NCBI RefSeq assembly: GCF_002915575.1
Contig: NZ_PQGD01000022.1
Coordinates: forward strand, 25,080 to 89,079
Reading direction: 5' to 3'
Source: Superficieibacter electus
GTDB lineage: Bacteria; Pseudomonadota; Gammaproteobacteria; Enterobacterales; Enterobacteriaceae
Length of the DNA: 64,000 bases
Part shown: positions 1-7,453 of the stretch, in pieces
Position numbering within the stretch: position 1 is the first letter of the stretch
Layout of the letters: each line of letters starts with the position of its first letter
Position numbers and translations under genes: made by a program
Notes under the pieces: model-generated
Databases searched by the model: none
Told to the model about the DNA's origin: nothing
Seen by the model: only the letters and a program-made list of their open reading frames with translations

Positions 1-199
1 CCTCTTTACCTGCGACAGAAATGTCAAAACGGACGTAGGCCGGATTATCAGTCGGACCACTCAGTGCATTTATTACGCAGCTGAGGAACGAGCCATTCTG
101 ATGGTTAACCTGGCGGATGTTGCTGAGATACCCGATGCCTTTGATAGTCAGGTTGAAGTACTCAGATTTTGCAGATGCAGAAGTATTGTTTGCAGACAT
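1..199 (-). CDS. DUF3577 (STY4534-type) ICE protein, 3' end outside window
   Basis: The minus strand opens with ATG at 199, preceded by a GGAG Shine-Dalgarno about 8 nt upstream, and stays open to the window edge. The protein starts MSANNTSASAKSEYFNL, followed by IKGIGYLSNIRQV, which I recognise as the DUF3577 family found in SPI-7-like conjugative islands. Some annotations describe it as an ICE replication-associated protein, but its biochemical role is unknown. It lies downstream of topB, separated by about 640 bp that carry a terminator and repeated hairpins, so it probably has its own transcript. The C-terminus cannot be seen. Family is fairly secure; function is not. Confidence 0.75.
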   Translation of the reverse strand, partial: MSANNTSASAKSEYFNLTIKGIGYLSNIRQVNHQNGSFLSCVINALSGPTDNPAYVRFDISVAGKE

Positions 200-360
200 G
201 ATGTTTTCTCCATGGAGGTAAAAAAAGGTACGGCGGAGAAACCATCTGCCCTGACGGGAGTGGTTTCCCGTCGGGGGTCAGGATCGGTTGAATCCTGAGA
301 GTCTGGTATGTTGAAAGGACCTCAATCACTGTGCAGTGATATCCGTTTCCAGAGGTTAAA

Positions 361-484
361 CGGATTTACCACCCGAAGGTATCCTCTCTCAGGCTGCGAG
401 GATTTTCCGGTCACCCGAAGGTGTTTCTCTCAGACCGGTGAAACGTTAGCTGGCAGTCACCCTAAGGCGTTTCTCTCAGACTGC
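361..484 (-). repeat. Three repeated hairpins in the leader of the DUF3577 gene
   Basis: Three copies of a core reading roughly CACCC(G/T)AAGG, then TCTCTCAG, lie at about 370-393, 407-438 and 453-484. The last two are closed by perfect 6-bp stems of different sequence: CCGGTC with GACCGG, and GCAGTC with GACTGC. Changing the stem while keeping the loop is the pattern expected of a conserved RNA structure. The first copy has a conserved core but no obvious closing stem. The array sits 160-290 bp upstream of the minus-strand DUF3577 start. It may be a structured 5' leader or a protein-binding array; no known riboswitch was recognised. Confidence 0.55.
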
Positions 485-567
485 TGAAACTTTAGCTGGC
501 TGTGAAAAACAGCGGTAAGCACTGTTGATTTTTAAACCAAACAAGCCTGGTGTCAACCCATAAAACC

Positions 568-601
568 AGAAATGAAAACGGCGCTGCATATGCAACGCCG
601 T
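568..601 (-). terminator. topB: Rho-independent terminator downstream of topB
   Basis: Positions 578-601 form a long near-perfect inverted repeat centred on TGCATATGCA with GC-rich arms (ACGGCG / CGCCGT). On the minus strand it is followed by TTTTCATT. It lies about 235 bp after the topB stop and is placed to end the topB transcript. The remaining non-coding sequence between 200 and 836, apart from the leader hairpins, shows nothing else I can name. Confidence 0.55.
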
Positions 602-836
602 GGGGGCTGTACCAGACCTTAATGTATCTCACTACTCCGGGGATCCGTTCCCGACGCGATTTTCACGGAGCGCATGCGTCTTACAGTTCCTGCCAGATGT
701 GCGATGGCAGACCGTCGTGCCGGTTGCCAGATTAATCCCGTTAAAGTTAAGCTGGCTGCCTCCGGCAAAGGGGTACATATCGAAGCGTAGTCACATTAGC
801 AGAACCCGGCCCGGGGTTGTACAGTGAAATAACTCA

Positions 837-2858
837 TCACTGTGCGGATGATTCTGTTTTTGTCCCTGATGCTGCTTTTTTGCGCTTTGTGGTCTTTTTC
901 CCGTTGGTGTTAATAATACCTTTGCAGTCTGGGTAACGCACGCAACCCCAAAAATCTCCTTTCTTACCTTTGCGTTTACGTGTGGGCCCTTTGCATAACG
1001 GACAAGGGGGCGTGACGGGAGCGGTGATTTTCACACTGTCCTGGCGGCCTTTTTCGACAAGGTGACGGGTCCACTGCAGCTGCTTTTGCATAAAGACCGC
1101 AAGCGACATTTTCCCCTGCGAAATATCATCCAGTGCCTGCTCCCATAATGCGGTCATGCCCGGGCTCGTCAGCGTTTCCGGCAGGGCCGCAATCAGCTCC
1201 CGGGCCATCTGCGTTGAGTGGATGTGCTTCCCTTTTTTCTCCAGATAGTGTCGTTTGAAGAGGGTTTCGAGTACTGCCGCACGCGTCGCCTCTGTGCCCA
1301 GACCTGCGTTATCACGCAGCACTTTCTTGAGCTTCGGGTCACTGACGAAACTGGCCGCGTTCTTCATGGCAGCAATCAACGTCCCCTCCGTGAACGGTTT
1401 AGGCGGACTGGTTTTCATATCTTTAACCTCAGAACCGGTGACAGCGCAAATATCCCCTTTTGCCAGCGCCGGCAGCGCCATACTGTCACCGTCGACGTCC
1501 TCTTCATCGTCATCTTTTTCAGCCTGGAACAATGACTTCCAGCCCGTCACCACACCGACTTTCCCGCGTGTACGGAACAGCTGACCACCGATATTGAAAG
1601 ACGCCTCCGTCACGTCAGATTCCTGCAGCGGAAGGAACTGGGCGAAATAATGCTGGCGAATCAGATGGTAGACCTTCAGCTCATCGGCGCTGAGGCGCGA
1701 CAAATCAAATGCCTGTCGGGTGGGAATGATGGCATGGTGCGCGGTGATTTTCTTGTCATTCCAGACACGCGAGACAAACTTCCTGTCCAGCTGATTCAGT
1801 ACCGGGGCCACAGCGGGATCGGATTTTGCCACTGCCGCCAGAACGTCGGGTATTTCCTGCTGCATCGAAGTTGGAAGGAAACCGCAATCTGTCCGGGGGT
1901 AGGTGGTCGCTTTGTGGGTTTCGTAGAGGGATTGGGCAATGGCGAGCACATCATTTGCGCCCATGCCGAACTTTCGGGAGCAGACCTGCTGAAGGGTGCC
2001 CAGGTCAAAACAGAGGGGGGCCGCCGTTTTTTCCCGCTTCTGTGTTACCTCCAGTACCACAGCCCTGCCCTGCTGCTGACACAACTGCCCCACCGCCCGG
2101 GCGGCCTGGGGATTGATGCAACGCTTTTCCTCATCACAGTACTGCTCAACGGGCACCCAGACTGCCCGGAACCGGACGCCCTCGTTTTCAATAAGCGCAT
2201 GTACCTGCCACCAGGGCTTTGGCACGAAGGATGTGATTTCATTATCCCTGTTAACCACCATAGCAAGCGTCGGCGTCTGTACCCGCCCGACGGACAGCAC
2301 TTCTGACACCCCTGAGTCACGGGCCTTAAGGGTATAAAGACGCGTCAGGTTCATGCCAATGAGCCAGTCCGCCTGGCTCCTGCCCTTGCCGGCATCATAC
2401 AGCAGGGCTGTTTTTTCCCCCGGAAGAATACTGCTAAGTGCTTCCTTCACACTGGCCTCATCCAGGGCTGACAACCAGAGCCGGCGTACCGCGCCACTGT
2501 AGCGGCAGTATTCCATCAGCTCACGAGCGATCACCTCGCCCTCGCGGTCGGCATCGGTTGCGATGACCACTTCAGACGCCTTTTTGAGCAGCTTACTGAT
2601 AACGGTGAACTGCGATTTTGTCTGCTCTTTAACGACCATTTTCCAGGCCTCAGGCAGCACAGGCAGAACATCGGCACGCCATGGCCTGCCATACTGCTCG
2701 CCATAGGCTTCAGGGCTGGCAGTTTCGAGTAAATGGCCGACCGCCCAGGTCACAACGATGTTACCGCCGCTGATAAATCCCTGCTCACGCTTGCTGATAC
2801 CCAGCACGCGGGCAATATCCTTTGCCTGGGAGGGTTTTTCACACAGAAAGAGTTGCAT
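837..2858 (-). CDS. topB: DNA topoisomerase III, ICE-borne (TopB/TraE type)
   Basis: Type IA topoisomerase of 673 aa (E. coli TopB has 653). The N-terminal Toprim domain starts MQLFLCEKPSQ with the conserved Glu7, and the metal-binding D-x-D-x-E is at about 102-106 (TDADREGE). SVGRVQTPTL follows near 190. The catalytic tyrosine is in TTYPRTDCG, at about Tyr320. The C-terminus has a four-cysteine zinc motif (CPLCKG ... WGCVRYPDCKG). The family cuts one strand and decatenates or relaxes DNA; ICE copies are thought to help plasmid-like replication or transfer of the excised circle. It follows the lipoprotein gene by 15 bp on the same strand. No lesions seen. Confidence 0.95.
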   Translation of the reverse strand: MQLFLCEKPSQAKDIARVLGISKREQGFISGGNIVVTWAVGHLLETASPEAYGEQYGRPWRADVLPVLPEAWKMVVKEQTKSQFTVISKLLKKASEVVIATDADREGEVIARELMEYCRYSGAVRRLWLSALDEASVKEALSSILPGEKTALLYDAGKGRSQADWLIGMNLTRLYTLKARDSGVSEVLSVGRVQTPTLAMVVNRDNEITSFVPKPWWQVHALIENEGVRFRAVWVPVEQYCDEEKRCINPQAARAVGQLCQQQGRAVVLEVTQKREKTAAPLCFDLGTLQQVCSRKFGMGANDVLAIAQSLYETHKATTYPRTDCGFLPTSMQQEIPDVLAAVAKSDPAVAPVLNQLDRKFVSRVWNDKKITAHHAIIPTRQAFDLSRLSADELKVYHLIRQHYFAQFLPLQESDVTEASFNIGGQLFRTRGKVGVVTGWKSLFQAEKDDDEEDVDGDSMALPALAKGDICAVTGSEVKDMKTSPPKPFTEGTLIAAMKNAASFVSDPKLKKVLRDNAGLGTEATRAAVLETLFKRHYLEKKGKHIHSTQMARELIAALPETLTSPGMTALWEQALDDISQGKMSLAVFMQKQLQWTRHLVEKGRQDSVKITAPVTPPCPLCKGPTRKRKGKKGDFWGCVRYPDCKGIINTNGKKTTKRKKAASGTKTESSAQ

Positions 2859-2873
2859 GTGTTGCCTCCCGCA

Positions 2874-3428
2874 TCAGCGTTTTTCACCCGCCGCAACAGC
2901 GCGGACATCATTCATCAGCTTCGTGACGCCGGACCCGGCCAGACGCTGTGATGATGATGAGCGATAGACAACATAGAGCCTGCTGCCGGACCCGTTTTTC
3001 TCGATTTCGATATCCAGGTGATCACGTCCGTTCCAGTCGGAGCCCATTTTGTAGTAGCTGCCCGGCATGGCGTCCCAGACGGGATGCGCATCATCTTCTG
3101 CCGCCGCTTTCCAGTCCCCGTCATTTGCGGCCTGCCGCAGTGCCTCAAGCTCCTGTGTGGAGATAAATTTGTAATGGCGCTTCAGGCGGGCCGCCGCGGT
3201 ATCCACATCGACCGGCACGGAGAACGTTTTATCGACGGACTGCATGGCCTGTTGCCCCGCCGGGCTCATCAGCGGCATCCCGCCACTTTCTCCGCTGTCG
3301 TTGCCGCCTAACGTTTTTGTCAGGTTCGCAGCGGTATCGCTGACCTGTTTATTAATCGCAGCCCAGTCCGTTGTTGCGCATCCGCTCAGTAAAAAGAAGG
3401 AGGTGAGGAGGAACACAGGGCGAATCAT
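2874..3428 (-). CDS. Putative lipoprotein, ICE-associated
   Basis: This 184-aa protein begins MIRPVFLLTSFFLLSGCATT: a short positively charged start, a hydrophobic stretch and a lipobox (LSGC) with the acylated cysteine at residue 17. That predicts export and lipid anchoring. The mature part is polar, with no domain I recognise. It contains a central segment on cleavage-prone A/L-rich helices (PVDVDTAAARLKRHYKF) and a C-terminal part resembling the generic stress or heat-shock lipoprotein pattern. It lies 1 bp after the AcaB-like gene and 15 bp before topB, so co-transcription is likely. Role in the ICE unknown. Confidence 0.7.
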   Translation of the reverse strand: MIRPVFLLTSFFLLSGCATTDWAAINKQVSDTAANLTKTLGGNDSGESGGMPLMSPAGQQAMQSVDKTFSVPVDVDTAAARLKRHYKFISTQELEALRQAANDGDWKAAAEDDAHPVWDAMPGSYYKMGSDWNGRDHLDIEIEKNGSGSRLYVVYRSSSSQRLAGSGVTKLMNDVRAVAAGEKR

Positions 3429-3429
3429 A

Positions 3430-4143
3430 TTATTTCTCCTCCTGAACGGCTTTTCTCAGAGGTGGAGAAAAGGAAGAGCGTTTCTTACCAGTAAGAATGT
3501 CAGTATCGGGCATGCCCAGTTTTTCTATTGCCTGTTGTGCTTCTTTAGTCTGGATTGCTATGTCAGCACGGTTAACCTTGACGGTTCGATAAAGGCGTAG
3601 CACACCATATACTTTTCTGATTAAGTGAGCGCAATGGCTCAGTAGTTCATCGCGACGGTTGCGGGATATGAGACCGTAATGAGCCGCCTGGAATGCTTTA
3701 AGGGCCATCTGGTCATATCCGACGAGTACCCATACACATCTGTAACCCAGCGGAGAACGACTGTATACGCCTATATTAAGTGGAGACGAGGAGGCAATGT
3801 CAGAAAATGAAACAGCAGGGGGAACTGATTTCAATATGACCTCAAGTTCTTCTACCCGGCTTTTGATATGTTCTCCAGCTTCATTCAAAAGCGTTTCAAC
3901 CCTGAACATCGCCTCATCTGCCCATGGGTTATCTGCCAGGGAATCCTGATAAATAATTCCTGAGCGCTTAATAGCCTGGGGCATACTCATGATGGCATGC
4001 TTAACTTTCTTTACACCCTCCTTCGCCTGAGCCTGCGGGCGGCCTTCCCAGAGACGGATAGCATAGTTTGAGTGGATCTCGATTTTCAGGGAGGATGTGA
4101 GTCCGCCCGGTTTATCGCTTCGCGTTTCATTTTCAGTGGTCAT
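3430..4143 (-). CDS. ICE protein of AcaB/TIGR03761 (PFL_4669) type
   Basis: A soluble 237-aa protein without a signal peptide or membrane segment. Its charged helical sequence (for example RLWEGRPQAQAKEGVKKVKH) and position, between the replication gene and topB, match the DUF1845/AcaB-like family of integrating conjugative element proteins. The assignment is from general resemblance and gene order, not from a diagnostic motif. The gene sits 1 bp upstream of the lipoprotein gene and downstream of a 416-bp gap holding 36-bp hairpin repeats, which are therefore in its leader. Its function is not established; DNA-processing or regulatory roles have been suggested for relatives. Confidence 0.55.
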   Translation of the reverse strand: MTTENETRSDKPGGLTSSLKIEIHSNYAIRLWEGRPQAQAKEGVKKVKHAIMSMPQAIKRSGIIYQDSLADNPWADEAMFRVETLLNEAGEHIKSRVEELEVILKSVPPAVSFSDIASSSPLNIGVYSRSPLGYRCVWVLVGYDQMALKAFQAAHYGLISRNRRDELLSHCAHLIRKVYGVLRLYRTVKVNRADIAIQTKEAQQAIEKLGMPDTDILTGKKRSSFSPPLRKAVQEEK

Positions 4144-4389
4144 GAAATCATCTCCTGTAAGATCCCGGTCAGGTTCGACCTGAGTCAGTGATACTCTTCA
4201 GGCAGGAGCTTGGGGACAACTAGAAACCAGATCCCTAATCTCGGAAATTCACTTATATGGCTTCATAGCGGGCTGGCTCAGGGCGTTGAAGTAGTCAGTT
4301 ATATAGAATGACACCTCAAACTGCTTAAAAATCAAAAGATAAAATCCTTTCATGTTTTACTCAAACCAGACCCATACAGTGCTGTACAT

Positions 4390-4545
4390 TTTTTATCCGC
4401 CGCTGCCACTCGCAGCACTGTTTGCTTTTTAACCACTGCTGCCACTCGCAGCACCGATTACTTTTTAACCACTGCTACCACTCGCAGCACCGATTGCTTT
4501 TTAACCACTGCTGCCACTCGCAGCGGTGGTTGTTTTTTAACCTCC
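4390..4545. repeat. Four 36-bp tandem repeats, each a small hairpin
   Basis: The unit TTTTTAACCACTGCTGCCAC, continuing TCGCAGCACCGATTGC, recurs with its core GCTGC-CACTC-GCAGC starting at 4402, 4438, 4474 and 4510, exactly 36 bp apart. Every copy can form a GCTGC/GCAGC stem with a 5-nt loop next to a T-run. The array lies between the replication gene (ends 4560) and the AcaB-like gene (starts 4143) on the minus strand. It could be a set of protein-binding iterons, or attenuating hairpins in the leader. The remaining 4144-4389 stretch shows no gene. Confidence 0.8.
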
Positions 4546-4559
4546 GGTTCTAGAAGTAG

Positions 4560-5798
4560 CTATCTATCGTTTAGCTTTCTACGAATATCTCTAACCAAAT
4601 TTCGTATGTTCTCTTCCGATACAGGATGGACAGAAGAACGTGGTTCTGGCTTCCACAGCTGTTGTTCAGGACGCTGAGCATTTTTTTGCACGGCACTCTC
4701 AGGCGAATCATCAGCCTGACGGGGCGCGTATAACCTGCCCTCACGGGCCTTTTTCATTACGGCCAGCAACCAGCCAACCGGGTTGCTGAGCTGCTGGCGT
4801 GCCATCACCTTTTGCAGGCTGAGCAGCACAAGTTGTGCCTGTTCTTCAGGCAGCGCCTGCAGCTGGGCGGTCAGCATGGCAATATCTTCTGCCGGCACAA
4901 GTTCATGCAAACTGTCGGGAAGCACAGGTTTACCCGGTACGTACGTATTTTTATTCACACTGTGTGTGATACTACGTACGTAATGGTTCGGTTTCCGAAC
5001 CCGGTCATAACTGCCTGTTTTTACTGGCAGTACGGATTCCGAACTCAGTGAATTGTTGTATCTTTCTGGGCTGAGTTCGGTATCCGAACCCTGTTTTTTA
5101 GCGATGATTCCTGGCCGTTTATGACTGAGTTCGGTTTCCGAACCCGGTGCGGGACGGGGTATTCGGTGATGATGTTTCGCCATCTGGCTGGGCGTCTGTG
5201 GGCGGTCCAGACGCGATTCGATCAGCGCAAGATGGCTGCGATAATGGCGCATGGTGGGGTCGTTTTTTATATCGTCGAGCACTTCGCGGGCGGTCTGGCT
5301 GATAGTCCGGTTTTTACTCAGGCAGGCATCCGCCACCGTATCAAGGAAGCGGGGGTCGAGCGTTTCCGCATCGCTGAACGTCAGGGGCTCATCGTGCTGA
5401 GCATAGATATTCCCCCGCACCCGCCCTTTATCATCCCGCACGCGTTTACAGAGGCTGAGCCAGCCGGTTATTCGTAGCATAAGCAGGACGCGGCTTACCG
5501 TTTCCCTTGAGGCTTTCCCCTTTCCGGGTGAGGCAAGCTGCAGTTGCAGTTCGTCATAGCTGGGGAAAACTGCCCCCTCATTATTTTGTGCATACAGCCG
5601 GATCATCATCCAGCCCATCTTGTCCAGTGGTGACAACCGCGTGTCGAGCAACAGCCGGCGGGGAATGGAATCATGCACATTTCCGGTAAACAGCAGGCCG
5701 TTACGTATCCTGCCATCATCCCGCCGGGGTCTGGCCGCAAGGCGGGCATTCATTTTATCCAGCGTATAAGCAATCAGGCTTTCTGCAGGCAGACTCAT
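4560..5798 (-). CDS. STY4528-family island replication protein
   Basis: A 412-aa protein that I recognise as the STY4528 family, annotated as a pathogenicity-island replication protein. The N-terminal third (RDDGRIRNGLLFTGNVHDSI through the LDKMGWMMIRLYAQNNEG region, about 30-85) resembles a winged-helix DNA-binding module. The middle (about 215-300) is a low-complexity linker rich in Ser/Thr/Glu. The C-terminus has a helical domain (LTAQLQALPEEQAQLVLLSL). The linker is encoded by DNA carrying repeated palindromes (see separate entry), as is common where a rep gene contains its own origin. It follows the ParE-like gene by about 100 bp. Confidence 0.75.
   Translation of the reverse strand: MSLPAESLIAYTLDKMNARLAARPRRDDGRIRNGLLFTGNVHDSIPRRLLLDTRLSPLDKMGWMMIRLYAQNNEGAVFPSYDELQLQLASPGKGKASRETVSRVLLMLRITGWLSLCKRVRDDKGRVRGNIYAQHDEPLTFSDAETLDPRFLDTVADACLSKNRTISQTAREVLDDIKNDPTMRHYRSHLALIESRLDRPQTPSQMAKHHHRIPRPAPGSETELSHKRPGIIAKKQGSDTELSPERYNNSLSSESVLPVKTGSYDRVRKPNHYVRSITHSVNKNTYVPGKPVLPDSLHELVPAEDIAMLTAQLQALPEEQAQLVLLSLQKVMARQQLSNPVGWLLAVMKKAREGRLYAPRQADDSPESAVQKNAQRPEQQLWKPEPRSSVHPVSEENIRNLVRDIRRKLNDR
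4938..5143. other. Iteron-like palindrome cluster, candidate replication origin inside rep
   Basis: Four copies of a 15-bp palindrome, GTTCGG-N3-CCGAAC, lie at 4986-5000, 5030-5044 (one mismatch in an arm), 5075-5089 and 5129-5143, spaced 44, 45 and 54 bp. Just to the left, TACGTACGTA occurs at 4938-4947 and again at 4973-4982, flanking an A/T-rich stretch and a CACAC/GTGTG inverted repeat. The cluster falls in the part of the STY4528-type gene encoding the disordered linker. Such arrangements are typical of Rep-binding iterons and oriV; that function is inferred. Confidence 0.6.
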
Positions 5799-5897
5799 TA
5801 TTTTTCCTTTTCGGCCGCCATCACGGCCGTTCTGAACTGTCAGTATGCTTAGTAATGCACCCGCGTACGGGTGCAGGGTAAACAGGCTGTCATGCTG

Positions 5898-6146
5898 CTA
5901 TTTCCGTATGGCGCTGTTATAGCGTTCGTGGCTGAGAAGAAGCCATGTCCGGCCTTCGTTGCGACTCAGCAAACGCCAGAACGGGCCGAGATCGATTTTG
6001 TAGTAACCGCAGCCTTTCTCATCGAGCCGGGTGTAATTACGCGCCCCCTGCCGGAAACGGCGAACCTGACGTAACGCCTTCTGACAGCATTGCGGCGGCG
6101 TACCATGGGGAGCCCGCAGGCCCGGCGCAACCATCCTGTATTTCAT
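5898..6146 (-). CDS. Small ParE-like toxin-domain protein in the ICE operon
   Basis: 82 aa. The ATG at 6146 overlaps the stop of the DUF2857 gene as ATGA, which argues for a real translationally coupled gene although it is short. The C-terminal half (YYKIDLGPFWRLLSRNEGRT, then WLLLSHERYN) resembles the ParE-like toxin domain seen in small proteins of enterobacterial mobile islands. The N-terminal half is basic and may bind nucleic acid. No cognate antitoxin of normal size is adjacent, unless DUF2857 plays that part. Function unproven. Confidence 0.6.
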   Translation of the reverse strand: MKYRMVAPGLRAPHGTPPQCCQKALRQVRRFRQGARNYTRLDEKGCGYYKIDLGPFWRLLSRNEGRTWLLLSHERYNSAIRK

Positions 6147-6733
6147 GCCGTCTTCCTTACCGGCGTTCGTGCCGGAGAAGGCTGCCGGGTTTTGTGCCAG
6201 CCGCGGACGGCATGCCAGACGGACGTCAGCGAGACGTTCATCTGTTCTGCAGCCAGCATCATTACGTCCAGCCCGTCAGCACTTTCCGCATCTTCAACGC
6301 CGGACTTTTGCCACTGACGCCACAGGGCGGCGTTTTCCTCATCACCCAGTGCGTTACCGCGCCCCGGCCGGACATCGATACCGGCAATACGACGGCGGGC
6401 CGCCACGTCCGTACTGGAGAGCCCGAAGTAATTGGCCATCAGTTCAATGGAGCCGCCCAGCGCCAGCGCCCGATCGATACGCTGGAGTCGTTTCTGTTCC
6501 GTCCGGGCCTGCTGCAGCATGCGCACCAGATTGCCGTGATTGATGCCCACACTGATGATCGACACCTCACTGCCGGAAAGGTAGTGAAGCTCTTCGAGCG
6601 AGAGCCCCTGCAGCATCTGCATTTCCTCGCGGTTCAGTCCCAGCGATTCGCAGCGGCGCAGATAGCCACTTCTGAGATCCATAACCAGCTGCATCAGCAA
6701 TCCGTTGGCAGCCTGAGATAAACTGTTCATCAT
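6143..6733 (-). CDS. DUF2857 (STY4526-type) ICE protein
   Basis: This 196-aa protein fits the DUF2857 family of SPI-7-like islands. The start is MMNSLSQAANGLLMQLVMDL, with a central segment (LALGGSIELMANYFGLSSTD) that looks like a helix-turn-helix-like helical pair at about 90-115, and a second helical pair at about 155-185 (LDVMMLAAEQMNVSLTSVWH). No catalytic motif or membrane segment was seen. It lies 6 bp after the DUF2786 gene and overlaps the ParE-like gene by 4 bp, so it belongs to the parA-parB operon. A DNA-binding regulatory role is plausible but inferred. Confidence 0.75.
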   Translation of the reverse strand: MMNSLSQAANGLLMQLVMDLRSGYLRRCESLGLNREEMQMLQGLSLEELHYLSGSEVSIISVGINHGNLVRMLQQARTEQKRLQRIDRALALGGSIELMANYFGLSSTDVAARRRIAGIDVRPGRGNALGDEENAALWRQWQKSGVEDAESADGLDVMMLAAEQMNVSLTSVWHAVRGWHKTRQPSPARTPVRKTA

Positions 6734-6739
6734 TCCCCC

Positions 6740-7453
6740 TTAATCCTGACGGTAACCAATGGCTGCCGGACCCCGGCCGCTGACACCATGATGAATACGG
6801 GCATTTTGTCCGGCTTCATACCCCTGATAACGTGCTGTATCCGCCCCGCGGCAGGCTTTCAGTTCACGGGTTGTGACTGTTTTCATACTGCGGCTTTCCA
6901 GCCAGTGGCTCATCACCTGCTCCTCCTCGCTGCTGATGTCAGTTGCCGATATCACCTCACGCACCCCACATACCCAGCCGTCACGGAACTGCTCCGCTCT
7001 CGCCCGGCGTGTGGCCAGTTTCAGCCGCTTACTCTGGGTTTTGAGATAAGAATTTGTGGCATCTTTCAGCTGGCGCGTCAGCACATCAAAGGCATAGGCT
7101 GCTATCTCAGGTTTTTCACTGAATCCGTAAAAGGTTACCGAACGGCGATACCCGGCAGAGGTCTGACGCCATGAGTAATAAGCGCGGCAGCCAAAGGCAT
7201 GACAGACGCCCCGGACAAGGGTCACCATCCATTCCGGAACTTTTTCAGCATCCGAAGGGGCCGTGCGGGAAGACGCCTCGCGCACAGATGTAAGACTGGC
7301 GTCAAGCTCGCTGATACCGTATCTGGCCATCAGCTTCTGGGCACGCTGCAGGGCCAGTCCTGCCTCATGGGCATTACTGTTGCTGCGGCCCAGCTTCAGC
7401 AGTTTCCTGACAAGATTCAGCAGTCGCAACTGTCGCTGTGAGTTATTCATCAC
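6740..7453 (-). CDS. DUF2786 domain ICE protein
   Basis: This 237-aa protein has an N-terminal DUF2786 signature at about 8-50 (LLNLVRKLLKLGRSNSNAHE, then LALQRAQKLMARYGIS). A C-terminal region with a conserved aromatic and arginine pattern (FRDGWVCGVRE) follows and often accompanies DUF2786. The first codons overlap the 3' end of the parB-like gene by 11 bp. DUF2786 proteins are widespread in conjugative islands and phages; their biochemical role is unknown. Nothing suggests damage. Confidence 0.8.
   Translation of the reverse strand: MMNNSQRQLRLLNLVRKLLKLGRSNSNAHEAGLALQRAQKLMARYGISELDASLTSVREASSRTAPSDAEKVPEWMVTLVRGVCHAFGCRAYYSWRQTSAGYRRSVTFYGFSEKPEIAAYAFDVLTRQLKDATNSYLKTQSKRLKLATRRARAEQFRDGWVCGVREVISATDISSEEEQVMSHWLESRSMKTVTTRELKACRGADTARYQGYEAGQNARIHHGVSGRGPAAIGYRQD

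Noticed and set aside
361-484. Regularly spaced repeats resembling a mini CRISPR array
   Set aside because: Only three copies, spacing irregular, the repeats themselves carry differing stems, and no cas gene is present.
1218-2337. Several plus-strand open frames within topB
   Set aside because: They are shadows of a well-conserved minus-strand gene and have no domains.
4390-4545. 36-bp periodic repeats as a CRISPR array
   Set aside because: The units are contiguous with no unique spacers, so this is a tandem repeat.
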